Assembly (NCBI GenBank): GCA_963800415.1
Contig: CAWDBS010000050.1
Coordinates: 81,961-145,960 of the forward strand
Source of the DNA: Palsa-504 sp963800415
Lineage (GTDB): Bacteria > Actinomycetota > Actinomycetes > Streptosporangiales > Streptosporangiaceae
Length of the DNA: 64,000 nucleotides
Direction: 5' to 3'
Shown one piece after another: positions 7,616 through 16,725 of the stretch; positions within the stretch are counted from its first letter, which is position 1; every line of letters starts with the position of its first letter. A program made the translations under genes and the position numbers. The notes below the pieces were generated by a model. The model saw only the letters and a program-made list of their open reading frames with translations. It ran no database searches and had not been told where the DNA came from.

Positions 7616-8999
7616 GACGATCTGACCCCGTTAAGTTTCTTGAGTGCGTCCTCGATGGCCCGGTAGAACGTCGGGTACGCGTACGGCATGTTGCGCAAGG
7701 TGGCCAACGGGACCTCGGCCCGGACCGCGACCTGCAGGGCGCTGAGGACTTCACCCCCGTAGGGTCCCGCGGAGCTCGCGCCCACCAGCACCGATCGTTC
7801 GGCGTCCTCGATGACCTTGATGAAGCCGTCGTTGCCCGCCTTGTGGATCCAGCCCCGGGTCGAGTAAGGCACCTGGGTCGTCCCGGTGCGCACCCGCAGG
7901 CCGGCCGCCCGGGCTTGTTCCTCGGTCAGGCCGACGCTGCCGACCTCCGGGTCGGTGAAGGTGACCCGCGGCACCGCGCGGTAGTCGGCGGGCTCCGCGC
8001 CCTGGCCGAGGATGTCGCGCACCGCGATGTCCGCCTGGTACATGGACATGTGCGTGAAGGCACCCTTCCCGGTCACGTCGCCGATGGCCCACACGCCGTC
8101 CGCGGCGCGCATCCAGCCGTCCGTCGGGATGGTGCGGGCCTTGTCGTCCAGGCCGACCGCGGCGACGCCGAGCGCGGCCAGGTCCACCCGGCGCCCGGTG
8201 CTGACCAGCAGCCGCTCGGCGGTGTGGGTGCTCATGCCCAGGTGAACCGTGAACTGGGTGCCGTTGTGGCCGACCCGCTCAGCCGGGGCGTTCGTGCAGA
8301 TCTTGATGCCTTCGGCGGTGAAGATCCGCTCGATCAGCTCGCTGGCCTCGGGCTCTTCGAAGGACAGCAGCCTCGGCAGCGCCTCGACCACGGTGACGGC
8401 GGTGCCGAACCGGGCGAAGACCTGCGCGAGTTCGGCGCCGATAGCCCCGCCGCCCAGCACGATCAGCGACTCCGGTACCTGCTCGGCCTGGACTATCTCC
8501 CGGTTGGTCCAGTACGGGGTGCCGGCCAGGCCCGGAATCGGCGGGATGGCGGGCTCGGTCCCGGTGTTGATCACGATGCCCTGGCGGGCCGCCAGGACCC
8601 GGGTCCCCTCGGCGCCGGTGACCGTCACCTGGCCGGGGCCGGTGATCTTCCCGTGACCGCGGACCAGGTGGCCGCCCTTGCCGGTGAACCGGTCGGCCGC
8701 CACCTTGTCGTTCCAGCCGTCGGTGGCCTCTGCCCGGATTCGCTGCGCGACCGGGGCCCAGTCGGGGCTGACCGCCGATGTGCCGGCCATGCCGGGCACC
8801 CGCCTGGTCTCGGCAATCAGATTGGCGGCGCGAATCATCATCTTGGACGGCACGCATCCGTAGTAAGGGCATTCCCCGCCGACAAGGCGGCATTCGACCC
8901 CGGTTACGTGCAGCCCCGCTTCGGCCAGCGTCCCGGCGAGGTATTCGCCGCCGGGTCCCAGGCCTATCACGACCACGTCGTTTGCTCTGGTTGGTCCAT
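7612..8999 (-). CDS. FAD-dependent pyridine nucleotide-disulfide oxidoreductase (Lpd/MerA-like), probable frameshift near the start
   Basis: About 460 residues with a Rossmann FAD site VVVIGLGPGGEYLAG, a redox-active CxxxxC in GGECPYYGCVPSK, a second nucleotide site VLGGGAIGAELAQVFARFG, and the FAD motif GVWAIGDVTGKGAFTH. The C-terminal dimer motif is AYPTFYRAIEDAL: the catalytic His of lipoamide dehydrogenases is Tyr. The conserved frame has no good start (open to 9105). However, ATG 8999 has an excellent AGGAG seven bases upstream and reads MDQPEQ, joining NDVVVIG if one A is added to the AAA at 8981-8983. I infer that is the real start, with a one-base deletion. It is a flavin disulfide or quinone reductase of unknown substrate. 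Confidence 0.82.
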
Positions 9000-9239
9000 G
9001 CCGGACTCCTGCCCTGTGTGGCTTCCCATCATGCGGCCCCGGCCCGGTCAGGCATACCATTTCGCGGTAATTCATCCGATAGGGCGCAGGGGGCGGGGCC
9101 GGCATTCCCGGGCCCGGCTATTCCTATGATCACGCGCGCTAGGCGCCTTTTGCGGCCTTGATTTCCGTCAAGTTACCTCAAGGCACGATTTACCTGATCA
9201 TAGAGTGGGCAGGCGGCTTCGCGGAGTGATAATCCGGCG

Positions 9240-10605
9240 TCAGTCGCTGTCGTTCTCCAGGTCCGAGATATCCAGTTCGGGCTGGCCGTGCACGAACGTC
9301 TCCGGGTTCTCCAGATCATCGGCGGCGGGCAGCAGGTCCGGATGGGCCCACAGCGCGTCCCGGCCGTTGATCCCGCGGGCCTCGGTGAGGCCCTGCCAGA
9401 TAGTCGCCGCCTCGCGCAGCCGACGCGGGCGCAGTTCGAGGCCGACCAGGGTGGCGAACGTCCGCTCGGCGGGTCCGCCGGTGGCCCGGCGCCGCCGGAC
9501 CGCCTCGGCCAGGGCGTCGGCGTGCGTGAGGCGCTCTCGCGCGGCCGCGCTGACCACTGTCGCGACCCACCCCTCCACCAGCGCCAGCGCGGTCTCCAGC
9601 CGGGATAGCGCGGCCTTCTGGGCGGGGGTGTCCTCCGGCCGGAACAGGCCCTCACCGGACAGCGCCTCGCGTAGCGCCTCGGGGTTGGTGATGTCGACGT
9701 CGGGCATGGCCTCCTGCAGCCGCGCCGTGTCGACAGTGATACCGCTGGCGTACTGCTCGACCGCGCCGAGCAGGTGCGCGCGCAGCCACGGCACGTGCGC
9801 GAACAGGCGCTGGTGCGCGGCCTCGCGCAAGGCGAGGAAGAGCCGGACCTCGCCGGCGTCGACGGACAGCCCCTGGCCGAACTCCGCCACGCCCGCGGGC
9901 AGCAGCGCGGCCGTGCCCTCCGGGCCGAGCGGCAGCCCGATGTCGGCCGAACCGATCACCTCGCGGGCGAGCTCGCCGACCGCCGTCCCGGTCTGGCCGC
10001 CGATCATCGCCCCGCCCAGCTGGCGCATCATGGCCGCCAGCCCGCCCAGGCCGCCGAGACCGCCCGCGCCGCCGCCGAGGGCGCCCAGCGCCTGCCGTAC
10101 CTCCTCGGGGACCTCCTCGCCGAGCTGGGCCGGATCGGCGGTGAACATGCCGCTCATCGTCTCGACGCCCTTGGCCGCGATCGGGTCGCAGAGCTTGGCC
10201 CAGACCGGGAAGGTCGCCTCCAGCCACTCCGACCGGCTCCAGGCCTCGATCTTGCGGATGCCCGAGGGAAACGCCGTGGCCTCGTCCAGCCACAGGTCGG
10301 CCAGCCGGACCGCCTCGGTGATCTCCCGGCGCTGCGCGTCCAGGACGCTCGGGTCGCCCGCCGCCACGATCGCGTGCCTGGCCACGTTCTTGGCCAGGTC
10401 CCAGTTGACCGGGCCGCCGCGCCAGGACAGCATGTCGGCGAACTGGCGCAGCGCGTCGGCGAACTGCTGCGGATCGCCCATGGCCCCGAACGGTCCCATC
10501 GGCCCGCCCCCACCAGGCTGGCCGGGCGCCGCCTCCGGGTCCGCCTGAGCCGCCCTGGTCTTCCGGCTTATCGGGCATGCCAAAACCGAACGGGCGATCA
10601 GCCAT
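9240..10605 (-). CDS. DUF2342 zinc-dependent metalloprotease-like protein, frameshift near N-terminus
   Basis: About 450 residues of the actinobacterial family annotated as putative hydrolase or zinc-dependent metalloprotease (DUF2342). Visible signatures are GDPQQFADALRQFADMLS, VNWDLAKNVARH, a glycine-rich low-complexity middle (GALGGGAGGLGGLGGLAAMM), GLPLGPEGTAALLP, and the core LREAAHQRLFAHVPWLRAHL containing the putative metal ligands. The conserved frame begins only at TTG 10583 with an atypical N-terminus. ATG 10605, one frame over, gives MADRPFGFGMPDKPEDQ, which is the family-like start. A single extra base between about 10540 and 10580 would reconcile them. It is transcribed divergently from the SDR gene; the physiological substrate is unknown. 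Confidence 0.8.
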
Positions 10606-10667
10606 GGTTGGCTCTGCGGCAGGATGGAAGGATCATGACCGTCACGTTATCTCGGGAGGAGCGCACT

Positions 10668-11801
10668 GTGACAAACGCCCGGCGGCCGGTTCGCCACGAG
10701 CGCAGCGACCACCAGCGCAGCGATACACAGGGCCAGCCTATGCCCGTCGTGGCGGTTACCGGAGCAGCTGGCGGCATCGGGCGCGCCCTGACCGTCCGGC
10801 TGGCCGCGTCGCCGGACGTCAAGAAGGTCATCGCGATCGACAGTCACCGGGGCGACATCGCGGGCGTGACCTGGCGCGTGGCCGACGTGCGGGACCCGGC
10901 CCTGGCCGGGCGGCTGACCGGTGTGGACGTCGTGGTGCACGCCGACTACGACCTGAGTCCCGACTCCGATGCCCGGCCCCGCCGCGCCTTCAACGTGCGC
11001 GGGGCGCAGACGGTGCTCACCTCGGCCGCGGCCGGCCGGGTCGGGCGCGTGGTGCTGGTGACCAGCGCGATGGTCTACGGCGCCCGCCCGGACAATCCGG
11101 TCCCGCTGGCCGAGGACGCCCCGCTCACCGCGGACACGGACAGCAGCGTGGCCGGGGACCTGCTGGAGATCGAGCAGCTAGCCCGCCGCTCGCCGCTCGC
11201 CAACCCGGGCATGGCGGTGACGGTGGTGCGGCCCGCGGCCCTGGTCGGAGCCGACCCGTACTCGGTGGACACGCTGGTGACCAGGCACTTCGAGGCGCCG
11301 CGGCTGCTCACCGTGAAGGGCTGCGCGCCCCGCTGGCAGTTCTGCCACGTCGAGGACCTGGTCTCCGCGCTGGAGTTCACCGTGCGCGGCGGGATCGACG
11401 GTGACTTCGCGGTGGGCTGCGACGGCTGGCTCGAGCAGGACGTGGTCGAGCGGATCAGCGGGCTGAAGAGCATCGAGCTGCCGGCCCGGCTGACGTTCGG
11501 CACCGCGCAGCGACTGCACCGGGTCGGGGTGACCCCGGCGCCGGCCGTGGACCTGCGGTACGTGGTGTACCCCTGGGTGGTGGACGGCGCCGCGCTCCGC
11601 GCGGCCGGCTGGCGCCCCGGGTTCGGCAACGAGGAGGTGCTGCAACTCCTGCTCGACCAGCGGAAGGGCAGGCACGCGCTGGCCGGCCGCCGGATCGCGC
11701 GCAAGGAGGCCACGATCACCGCGGCCGGGGCGACGGTCGCCGTGGTCGGCACCGCCGCCATCCTCCGGCGGGCGCGCCGCCGCCACCGCACTGACCCCTA
11801 G
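10668..11801 (+). CDS. NAD-dependent epimerase/dehydratase-like SDR protein with C-terminal membrane anchor
   Basis: The 377-residue protein begins at GTG 10668, which sits 7 bases after a strong GGGAGGAG; ATG 10635 is an in-frame alternative. The extended-SDR fold is evident from VTGAAGGIGRALTVRL (nucleotide loop), VVVHADYD, SAMVYGARPDNPVPL, and VVRPAALVG. The YxxxK lysine is not where expected (SVAGDLLEIEQLARR), so classical dehydrogenase chemistry may be lost. The C-terminus has a hydrophobic stretch ATITAAGATVAVVGTAAIL followed by RRARRRHR, a probable tail anchor. The substrate is unknown, and the function could be a redox-sensing or sugar-modifying one. Confidence 0.82.
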   Translation: MTNARRPVRHERSDHQRSDTQGQPMPVVAVTGAAGGIGRALTVRLAASPDVKKVIAIDSHRGDIAGVTWRVADVRDPALAGRLTGVDVVVHADYDLSPDSDARPRRAFNVRGAQTVLTSAAAGRVGRVVLVTSAMVYGARPDNPVPLAEDAPLTADTDSSVAGDLLEIEQLARRSPLANPGMAVTVVRPAALVGADPYSVDTLVTRHFEAPRLLTVKGCAPRWQFCHVEDLVSALEFTVRGGIDGDFAVGCDGWLEQDVVERISGLKSIELPARLTFGTAQRLHRVGVTPAPAVDLRYVVYPWVVDGAALRAAGWRPGFGNEEVLQLLLDQRKGRHALAGRRIARKEATITAAGATVAVVGTAAILRRARRRHRTDP

Positions 11802-11827
11802 TCCCGGCTACGAGGTACCGTTGCCTT

Positions 11828-12457
11828 GTGAGCGAGCCAAAGGGGCGCGGCGCCGCCTGGACACAGGAGCGAGGAACGAGCGACGAGCGCCGCAGCCGCC
11901 AGCAAGCCCAGCAAGCAAGCCCAGGCGGCAAGCAAGCCCCGCCGCCGAAGGCGGCCGAGCAAGCCCCGCCGCCGAAGGCGGCCAAGCAAGCAAGGCGGCG
12001 CCTTACGAGCGCCCCGGAGGCGAGCGAACAGGGAGATCGAGTCCGCCTGATCGCCCTGCGCGAGGACGAGCTGTCCGTCGACGAGGTCCGGGCCGCGGTC
12101 GCCGACCCCGCGGCCGGCGGCATCGCGCTGTTCGCCGGGGCGGTCCGGGACTCCGACCACGACCGGGGGGTCAGCGGGCTGTCCTACAGCGCCCATCCGT
12201 CGGCCGCGGACGAGCTCAGGCGGGTGGCCGAGGTGATCGCGGAGAAGTTCCCCGCCACCATCGGGATCGCGGCCGTGCATCGCGTGGGCGACCTGGCCAT
12301 CGGCGACCTGGCGGTGGTCCTGGCCGTGTCCTGCCCGCACCGGGCGGAGGCATTCGACGCCTGCCGGGAGCTGATCGACCTGCTCAAAGCTTCGGTGCCG
12401 ATCTGGAAGCACCAGCGCTTCGACGACGGCAGCGCGGAATGGGTCGGCACTGCGTGA
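11828..12457 (+). CDS. moaE: Molybdopterin synthase catalytic subunit MoaE with repeat-rich N-terminal extension
   Basis: MoaE is the large subunit of molybdopterin synthase; it transfers sulfur from MoaD thiocarboxylate to precursor Z. The conserved domain starts at about residue 72 (VRLIALREDELSVDEVRAAV) and includes GGIALFAGAVRDSDHDRGV, AVHRVGDLAIGDLAVVLAVSCPHR and SVPIWKHQRFDDGSAEWVG, with the conserved lysine in WKH. The first 70 residues are low-complexity and contain a 9-residue tandem repeat (QAPPPKAAE, QAPPPKAAK). Such an extension is not part of the family and probably disordered. GTG 11828 is the first start after a stop; initiation nearer residue 60 cannot be excluded. The Lon-like protease start overlaps its stop. 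Confidence 0.88.
   Translation: MSEPKGRGAAWTQERGTSDERRSRQQAQQASPGGKQAPPPKAAEQAPPPKAAKQARRRLTSAPEASEQGDRVRLIALREDELSVDEVRAAVADPAAGGIALFAGAVRDSDHDRGVSGLSYSAHPSAADELRRVAEVIAEKFPATIGIAAVHRVGDLAIGDLAVVLAVSCPHRAEAFDACRELIDLLKASVPIWKHQRFDDGSAEWVGTA
11933..11986 (+). repeat. 27-bp tandem duplication in the moaE leader
   Basis: Two copies (11933-11959 and 11960-11986) encode QAPPPKAAE and QAPPPKAAK, flanked by further CAAGC-rich micro-repeats from 11901 to 11995. The block is in frame and precedes the conserved MoaE domain. Confidence 0.85.
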
Positions 12458-13506
12458 GCGAGCGGGAAAAGATGTCCCGACGCTCCCTGACGCTGCTCAT
12501 CGCCTCCGTCGGCACCGCCGTGGCGATCGCGGTCAGCGTGCTCGTGCCGGTGCCTTACGTCATCCTCGGGCCCGGCCCGACGCTGAACACGCTGGGCAAG
12601 GACTCGTCCGGGCATCCGCTGATCACGATCTCGGGCCATCCGTCCTATCCCACCAGCGGGCACCTGAACATGGTGACGGTGAGCTATCAGGGCTGCCAGG
12701 GCGACCGCTTCAACATCTTCACCGCCCTGGTGGCCTGGCTGAACCCGCACCAGGCGGTCGTCCCGGAAAGCGAGATCTGTCCCGCCGGGCAGACCCAGAA
12801 GCAGACCCAGCAGCAGGACGCGCTGCAGATGACCACCTCAGAGCAGACCGCGACCGCCGCCGCGCTGACCGAGCTGCACATCCCCTACTCCATCCAGGTG
12901 GTCGTGGTGCAGGCGGAACAGGGCTTCCCCGCCGCCGGCGTGCTCAAGCCCGGGGACGTGATCACCGCCGTGGACGGTAATCCGGTGACCAGCCAGGCCG
13001 GCCTGACCCGGCTGATCGCCGCGCGCCCGGCGGGCAGCACGCTGACCGTGACCATCACCAGGAACGGCCAGAGCCAGCAGGTCCAGGTCGGGACCAGGGC
13101 CTCCGGCGGGCGTCCGGTGATGGGCGTGCAGATCCAGGAGCAGTACAAGTTCCCGTTCGAGGTGAAGATCAGCGTGGGCGACATCGGCGGCCCGAGCGCG
13201 GGCATGATGTTCGCGCTGGGCATCATCGACAAGCTGACTAAATCCAACCTGACCGGCGGCAAGTTCATCGCCGGCACCGGAGAGATCACGGCCAGCGGGC
13301 AGGTGCTGCCCATCGGCGGCATCCAGCAGAAGATGGTCGGCGCGCGCAACGCGGGCGCGACCATCTTCCTGACCCCCGCGTCGAACTGCGCGGACGCCAA
13401 GGGCGCCGTGCCCGCGGGGCTCCGCCTGGTCAAGGTGAGCACGCTGACCCAGGCGGTCAACGACCTGGAAGCCATCAAGGCGGGCCAGGCCGTCCTGTCG
13501 TGCTGA
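12454..13506 (+). CDS. Membrane-anchored PDZ and Lon-like serine protease (YlbL family)
   Basis: The 350-residue protein starts at GTG 12454, overlapping the moaE stop by four bases; ATG 12472 is an alternative. An N-terminal hydrophobic segment, LTLLIASVGTAVAIAVSVLVPVPYVIL, is a signal anchor placing the rest outside the membrane. A PDZ domain follows (AGVLKPGDVITAVDGNPV). The C-terminal Lon-type protease domain shows the catalytic serine in DIGGPSAGMMFALG (Ser248) and lysine in PIGGIQQKMVGARNAGA (Lys293), the 45-residue spacing typical of the Ser/Lys dyad. No ATPase domain is present, as expected for this family. A role in envelope or secreted-protein quality control is family-level inference. 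Confidence 0.9.
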   Translation: MSEREKMSRRSLTLLIASVGTAVAIAVSVLVPVPYVILGPGPTLNTLGKDSSGHPLITISGHPSYPTSGHLNMVTVSYQGCQGDRFNIFTALVAWLNPHQAVVPESEICPAGQTQKQTQQQDALQMTTSEQTATAAALTELHIPYSIQVVVVQAEQGFPAAGVLKPGDVITAVDGNPVTSQAGLTRLIAARPAGSTLTVTITRNGQSQQVQVGTRASGGRPVMGVQIQEQYKFPFEVKISVGDIGGPSAGMMFALGIIDKLTKSNLTGGKFIAGTGEITASGQVLPIGGIQQKMVGARNAGATIFLTPASNCADAKGAVPAGLRLVKVSTLTQAVNDLEAIKAGQAVLSC

Positions 13507-13566
13507 CCGGGGCGCATCCGGGTGCAAGGGCACGCACCAGGTCCGTTCGGCTAATAGATTTCTGTC

Positions 13567-14343
13567 ATGAGGGTTGCTGACGCGGTCGCGGTGGCCGGGC
13601 ACGAGGTACATGTGTGCCGCTACCGTGAGGCCCGCACGCTGCTGCGGTGGCTCGGCGAGGACCTGCGGGGCCTGCGGGTGCTCGACGTGGCGGGCGGCGA
13701 CGGGTACTGGGCGGGCCGGGCGCGCGGGCGCGGGGCGCAGGCGGTCGCGCTCGACCTCGCGGACGCCAAGCTGCGATACGGCCGCCAGCTCAGCGCGCCG
13801 CCCGCGCTGGTGCGCGGGGACGCGCTCGAGCTGCCGTTCGCCGACGCCAGCTTCGACCGGGTGATGTCCATCTGCGCGATCGAGCACTTCGACGACGGCG
13901 GCCAGGCCCTCGACGAGATGGCCAGGGTGCTTGCCCCCGGCGGCGAGCTGGTCATGTCCGCGGACGCGCTGACGCTGGCCGAGCAGTGGCCGCGGCTCTA
14001 CCGGGCGCACTGCGAGCGGTATCACGTGCAGCGGACCTACTCCCACGCCGAGCTGGCCGCGCTGCTCTCCGCGCGCGGGCTCGACGTGATCGCCCACCAG
14101 TACCAGTTCAGGAGCCGGTGGGCGCAGCGGATGTATCTCGGCCTGTCGGCCTACGGGGGTAAGTTCGGGTTCAACGCGGCGGCGCCGGCGATGCCGCTGG
14201 TCGCCGCCTCGGACCGCGGCGGGCACGGGGATGCGGGCGCCATCGTGCTCGTCCGGGCCCGCCGTGCCGGACCGCCTGCGGCCAGATCGCCGGGCCGCGG
14301 GCAACAGCCTGCGGCGGGCCAGCAGGGAACTGCTAACCGGTGA
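13567..14343 (+). CDS. Class I SAM-dependent methyltransferase (type 11)
   Basis: The 258-residue protein has motif I VLDVAGGDGYWAGRA at about residues 38-52, an acidic motif II AVALDLADAKL, GDALELPFADASFDRVMSICAIEHF (motifs II/III) and VLAPGGELVMSADAL. These are typical of Methyltransf_11 enzymes acting on small molecules or lipids. A basic Gly/Gln-rich tail (RSPGRGQQPAAGQQG) is low complexity. The glycosyltransferase and nucleotidyltransferase genes that follow suggest a polysaccharide- or glycolipid-related substrate, but this is context only. Confidence 0.87.
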   Translation: MRVADAVAVAGHEVHVCRYREARTLLRWLGEDLRGLRVLDVAGGDGYWAGRARGRGAQAVALDLADAKLRYGRQLSAPPALVRGDALELPFADASFDRVMSICAIEHFDDGGQALDEMARVLAPGGELVMSADALTLAEQWPRLYRAHCERYHVQRTYSHAELAALLSARGLDVIAHQYQFRSRWAQRMYLGLSAYGGKFGFNAAAPAMPLVAASDRGGHGDAGAIVLVRARRAGPPAARSPGRGQQPAAGQQGTANR

Positions 14344-14469
14344 CTCGGCGCAGGGCGTAGGCTTCGTAGTTGACGGGACATCCACGAAGGCGTGCCGGGG
14401 CCGTGCGGTTGACGCGAGCTCTGCGTTTTCTGCCTGTCCGGGTGGCCCAGGGAAGGAGCAAGTGCGGTC

Positions 14470-15621
14470 GTGGCACCTCGCGTACTAGTTGATGCGACCG
14501 ACGTGCCAGCCGACCGGGGGGCGCTCGGCCGGTACGTGGACGGGCTGATCGGCGCGCTCGACGCTGCGGGCGCGGACCTGGCGGTCGTCTGCCAGCGCGC
14601 CGACGAGGAACGGTATGAGCGGCTTGCCCCCGGGGCGCGCGTGGTGGCCGGCCCGACGGCGCTCTCGCATCGGTCCGCCCGGCTGGCCTGGGAGCAGAGC
14701 GGGCTGCCCGTGGTAGCCCAGCAGGTCAACGCCGACGTCATTCACGTGCCCTATTACTCGATGCCGCTGCGGCCGGGCCGGCCCACCGTGGTGACCGTTC
14801 ACGACGTCACGTTCTTCACCGAACCCGAGCTCTACAGCCCGGTCGGCGCGATGTTCTTCAAGTCGGCGATCCGGACGGCGGCGCGCCGGGCGGCACGGCT
14901 CATCGTGCCATCCAAGGCGACCAAGGATGAGCTGGAGCGCGTCCTGGGCGCCGATCCGACCAAGATCGACGTCGCCTACCACGGCGTGGACCACCGGCTC
15001 TTCCACCGGCCCGACCCGCAGCAGGTCACCCAGGTGTCGAACCGGCTGGGCCTGCACAACAAGCCGTACATCGCGTTCCTCGGCCTGCTCGAGCCGCGAA
15101 AGAACGTCGCCTCGCTGATCACCGGCTGGGCCGGGGCGGTCGCCGACCTGGAGAACCCGCCCGCGCTGGTGCTCGGTGGCGGCGGGGGCTGGAGCGATGA
15201 AGTGGACGCGGCGGTGGCCTCGGTGCCCCCGCACCTGCGCCTGATCCGTCCCGGCTACCTGCGCTTCTCCGACCTGCCCGGTTTCCTGGGCGGGGCGACG
15301 GTAGTGGCGTTCCCGAGCCGCGGGGAGGGGTTCGGGCTGCCAGTGCTCGAGGCGATGGCGTGCGGGGCCCCGGTGCTGACGACGCATTGCACCTCGCTGC
15401 CCGAGGTGGGCGGCGAGGCCGTCGCCTATACCGAACCCGATTCCGACGCCATCCGCGACTCGCTCCGCGCCCTGCTCGACGACGCCGCCCGGCGGGAATC
15501 GCTCGGCGCGGCCGGCTACGCCCGGTCCCAGGAGTTCACCTGGGCCGCCTCGGCCGAGGCGCACCTGGCGTGTTACCGGCGCGCGGCAGAACAGACCGCT
15601 GCTGACATCACCGCCGTGTAA
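14470..15621 (+). CDS. GT4-family glycosyltransferase (GT-B fold)
   Basis: The 383-residue cytoplasmic enzyme transfers a sugar from a nucleotide donor, probably GDP-mannose given the next gene. GTG 14470 follows GGAAGGAG (14451-14458). The N-terminal acceptor domain is followed by the GT4 donor domain: YIAFLGLLEPRKNVASLI, ALVLGGGGGW, RLIRPGYLRFSDLPGFLGGATVVAFPS, then GEGFGLPVLEAMACGAPVL with the EX7E-type acidic pair. No signal peptide is seen. The nucleotidyltransferase gene begins 11 bases after its stop, indicating one operon. Confidence 0.9.
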   Translation: MAPRVLVDATDVPADRGALGRYVDGLIGALDAAGADLAVVCQRADEERYERLAPGARVVAGPTALSHRSARLAWEQSGLPVVAQQVNADVIHVPYYSMPLRPGRPTVVTVHDVTFFTEPELYSPVGAMFFKSAIRTAARRAARLIVPSKATKDELERVLGADPTKIDVAYHGVDHRLFHRPDPQQVTQVSNRLGLHNKPYIAFLGLLEPRKNVASLITGWAGAVADLENPPALVLGGGGGWSDEVDAAVASVPPHLRLIRPGYLRFSDLPGFLGGATVVAFPSRGEGFGLPVLEAMACGAPVLTTHCTSLPEVGGEAVAYTEPDSDAIRDSLRALLDDAARRESLGAAGYARSQEFTWAASAEAHLACYRRAAEQTAADITAV

Positions 15622-15632
15622 CCTCATCTGCC

Positions 15633-16721
15633 ATGCCGCGTGAACCACTAGAGGCGATCGTTCTGGTTGGGGGGCAGGGCACCCGGCTGCGACCGTTGAC
15701 CCTGTCCGCGCCGAAGCCGCTGCTGCCCACCGCGGGCGTCCCGTTCCTGGCTCACCTGCTGGCCCACGCGGCGGCGGGCGGAGTCACCCACGTGGTCCTG
15801 GCGACCTGCTACAAGGCGGAGATGTTCGCCGCGGTCCTGGGGGACGGCGCGGAGTTCGGGCTGGCCATCAACTACGTCACCGAAGAGCTGCCGCTGGACA
15901 CCGCGGGCGGCATCCGCAACGCGGCTCGTTCGCTGCGCGGCGGCGGCGCGGCCGACCCGGTGGTGGTGCTGAACTCCGACATCTTGTCCGGGCACGACCT
16001 GCGTGCGCAGGTCGACCTGCACACCAAGACCGACGCCGCGGCGACGCTGTACCTCGTCGAGGTGCCCGATCCGTCCCGGTTCGGCTGCGTGCCGACCGAC
16101 GAGTCCGGCCGGGTCACCGCGTTCCTGGAGAAGACGCCGGACCCGGTGACCAACCGGATCAACGCCGGCTGCTACGTGTTCCGGCGCGACGTCATCGAGC
16201 GGATCCCGGCCGGGCGCCGGGTGTCGGTGGAGCGGGAGACGTTCCCGGGGCTCATCGAGGCCGGCCAGCTCGTCATGGGTTACCTCGAGACGGCGTACTG
16301 GCTCGACGTGGGGACGCCGCAGACGTTCGTGCGCGGCTCCTGTGACCTGGTGCTCGGACGGCTGCCCGCTCCGGCGGTGCCCGGCCCGCCCGGGCCCTCG
16401 CTCATGCTCGCCGGCGCTTTGGTGGCCGCGGACGCGTCGGTGTCCGGCGGCACGGTGGTGGGGGAGGGCGCGAGCGTCGGTGCCGGGGCGACGGTCTTCG
16501 GCAGCGTGCTCTTCGACTGTGCCGCCGTCGGCGAGGGCGCCGTGGTGCGGGACTCGATCCTCGGCCGCGGCGCCGTGGTGGCGCCGGGCGCCGTGCTCGA
16601 CGAGGCGATGATCGGCGACGGCGCGTACATCGGCCCGGGCAACGAGCTGGCCCGCGGCATCCGGGTCTGGCCGGGTACCCGGCTCGAGCCGACCTCGGTC
16701 CGCTTCTCCTCCGACGTGTAG
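15633..16721 (+). CDS. Sugar-1-phosphate nucleotidyltransferase, probable mannose-1-phosphate guanylyltransferase
   Basis: The 362-residue enzyme makes a nucleotide sugar (likely GDP-mannose) from sugar-1-phosphate and NTP. The N-terminal Rossmann-like domain starts IVLVGGQGTRLRPLTLSAPKPLLP, the pyrophosphorylase signature with catalytic Arg/Lys, then LNSDIL (metal-binding Asp), EKTPDPVTNRINAGCYVF and YWLDVGTPQTF. The C-terminus has hexapeptide left-handed beta-helix repeats (GEGASVGAGATVFGSVLF, GEGAVVRDSILGRGAVV). In mycobacteria the equivalent gene lies beside fbiAB and wbbL-type glycosyltransferases, matching this context. Specificity for mannose versus glucose cannot be read from sequence alone. 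Confidence 0.87.
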   Translation: MPREPLEAIVLVGGQGTRLRPLTLSAPKPLLPTAGVPFLAHLLAHAAAGGVTHVVLATCYKAEMFAAVLGDGAEFGLAINYVTEELPLDTAGGIRNAARSLRGGGAADPVVVLNSDILSGHDLRAQVDLHTKTDAAATLYLVEVPDPSRFGCVPTDESGRVTAFLEKTPDPVTNRINAGCYVFRRDVIERIPAGRRVSVERETFPGLIEAGQLVMGYLETAYWLDVGTPQTFVRGSCDLVLGRLPAPAVPGPPGPSLMLAGALVAADASVSGGTVVGEGASVGAGATVFGSVLFDCAAVGEGAVVRDSILGRGAVVAPGAVLDEAMIGDGAYIGPGNELARGIRVWPGTRLEPTSVRFSSDV

Positions 16722-16725
16722 CGCC

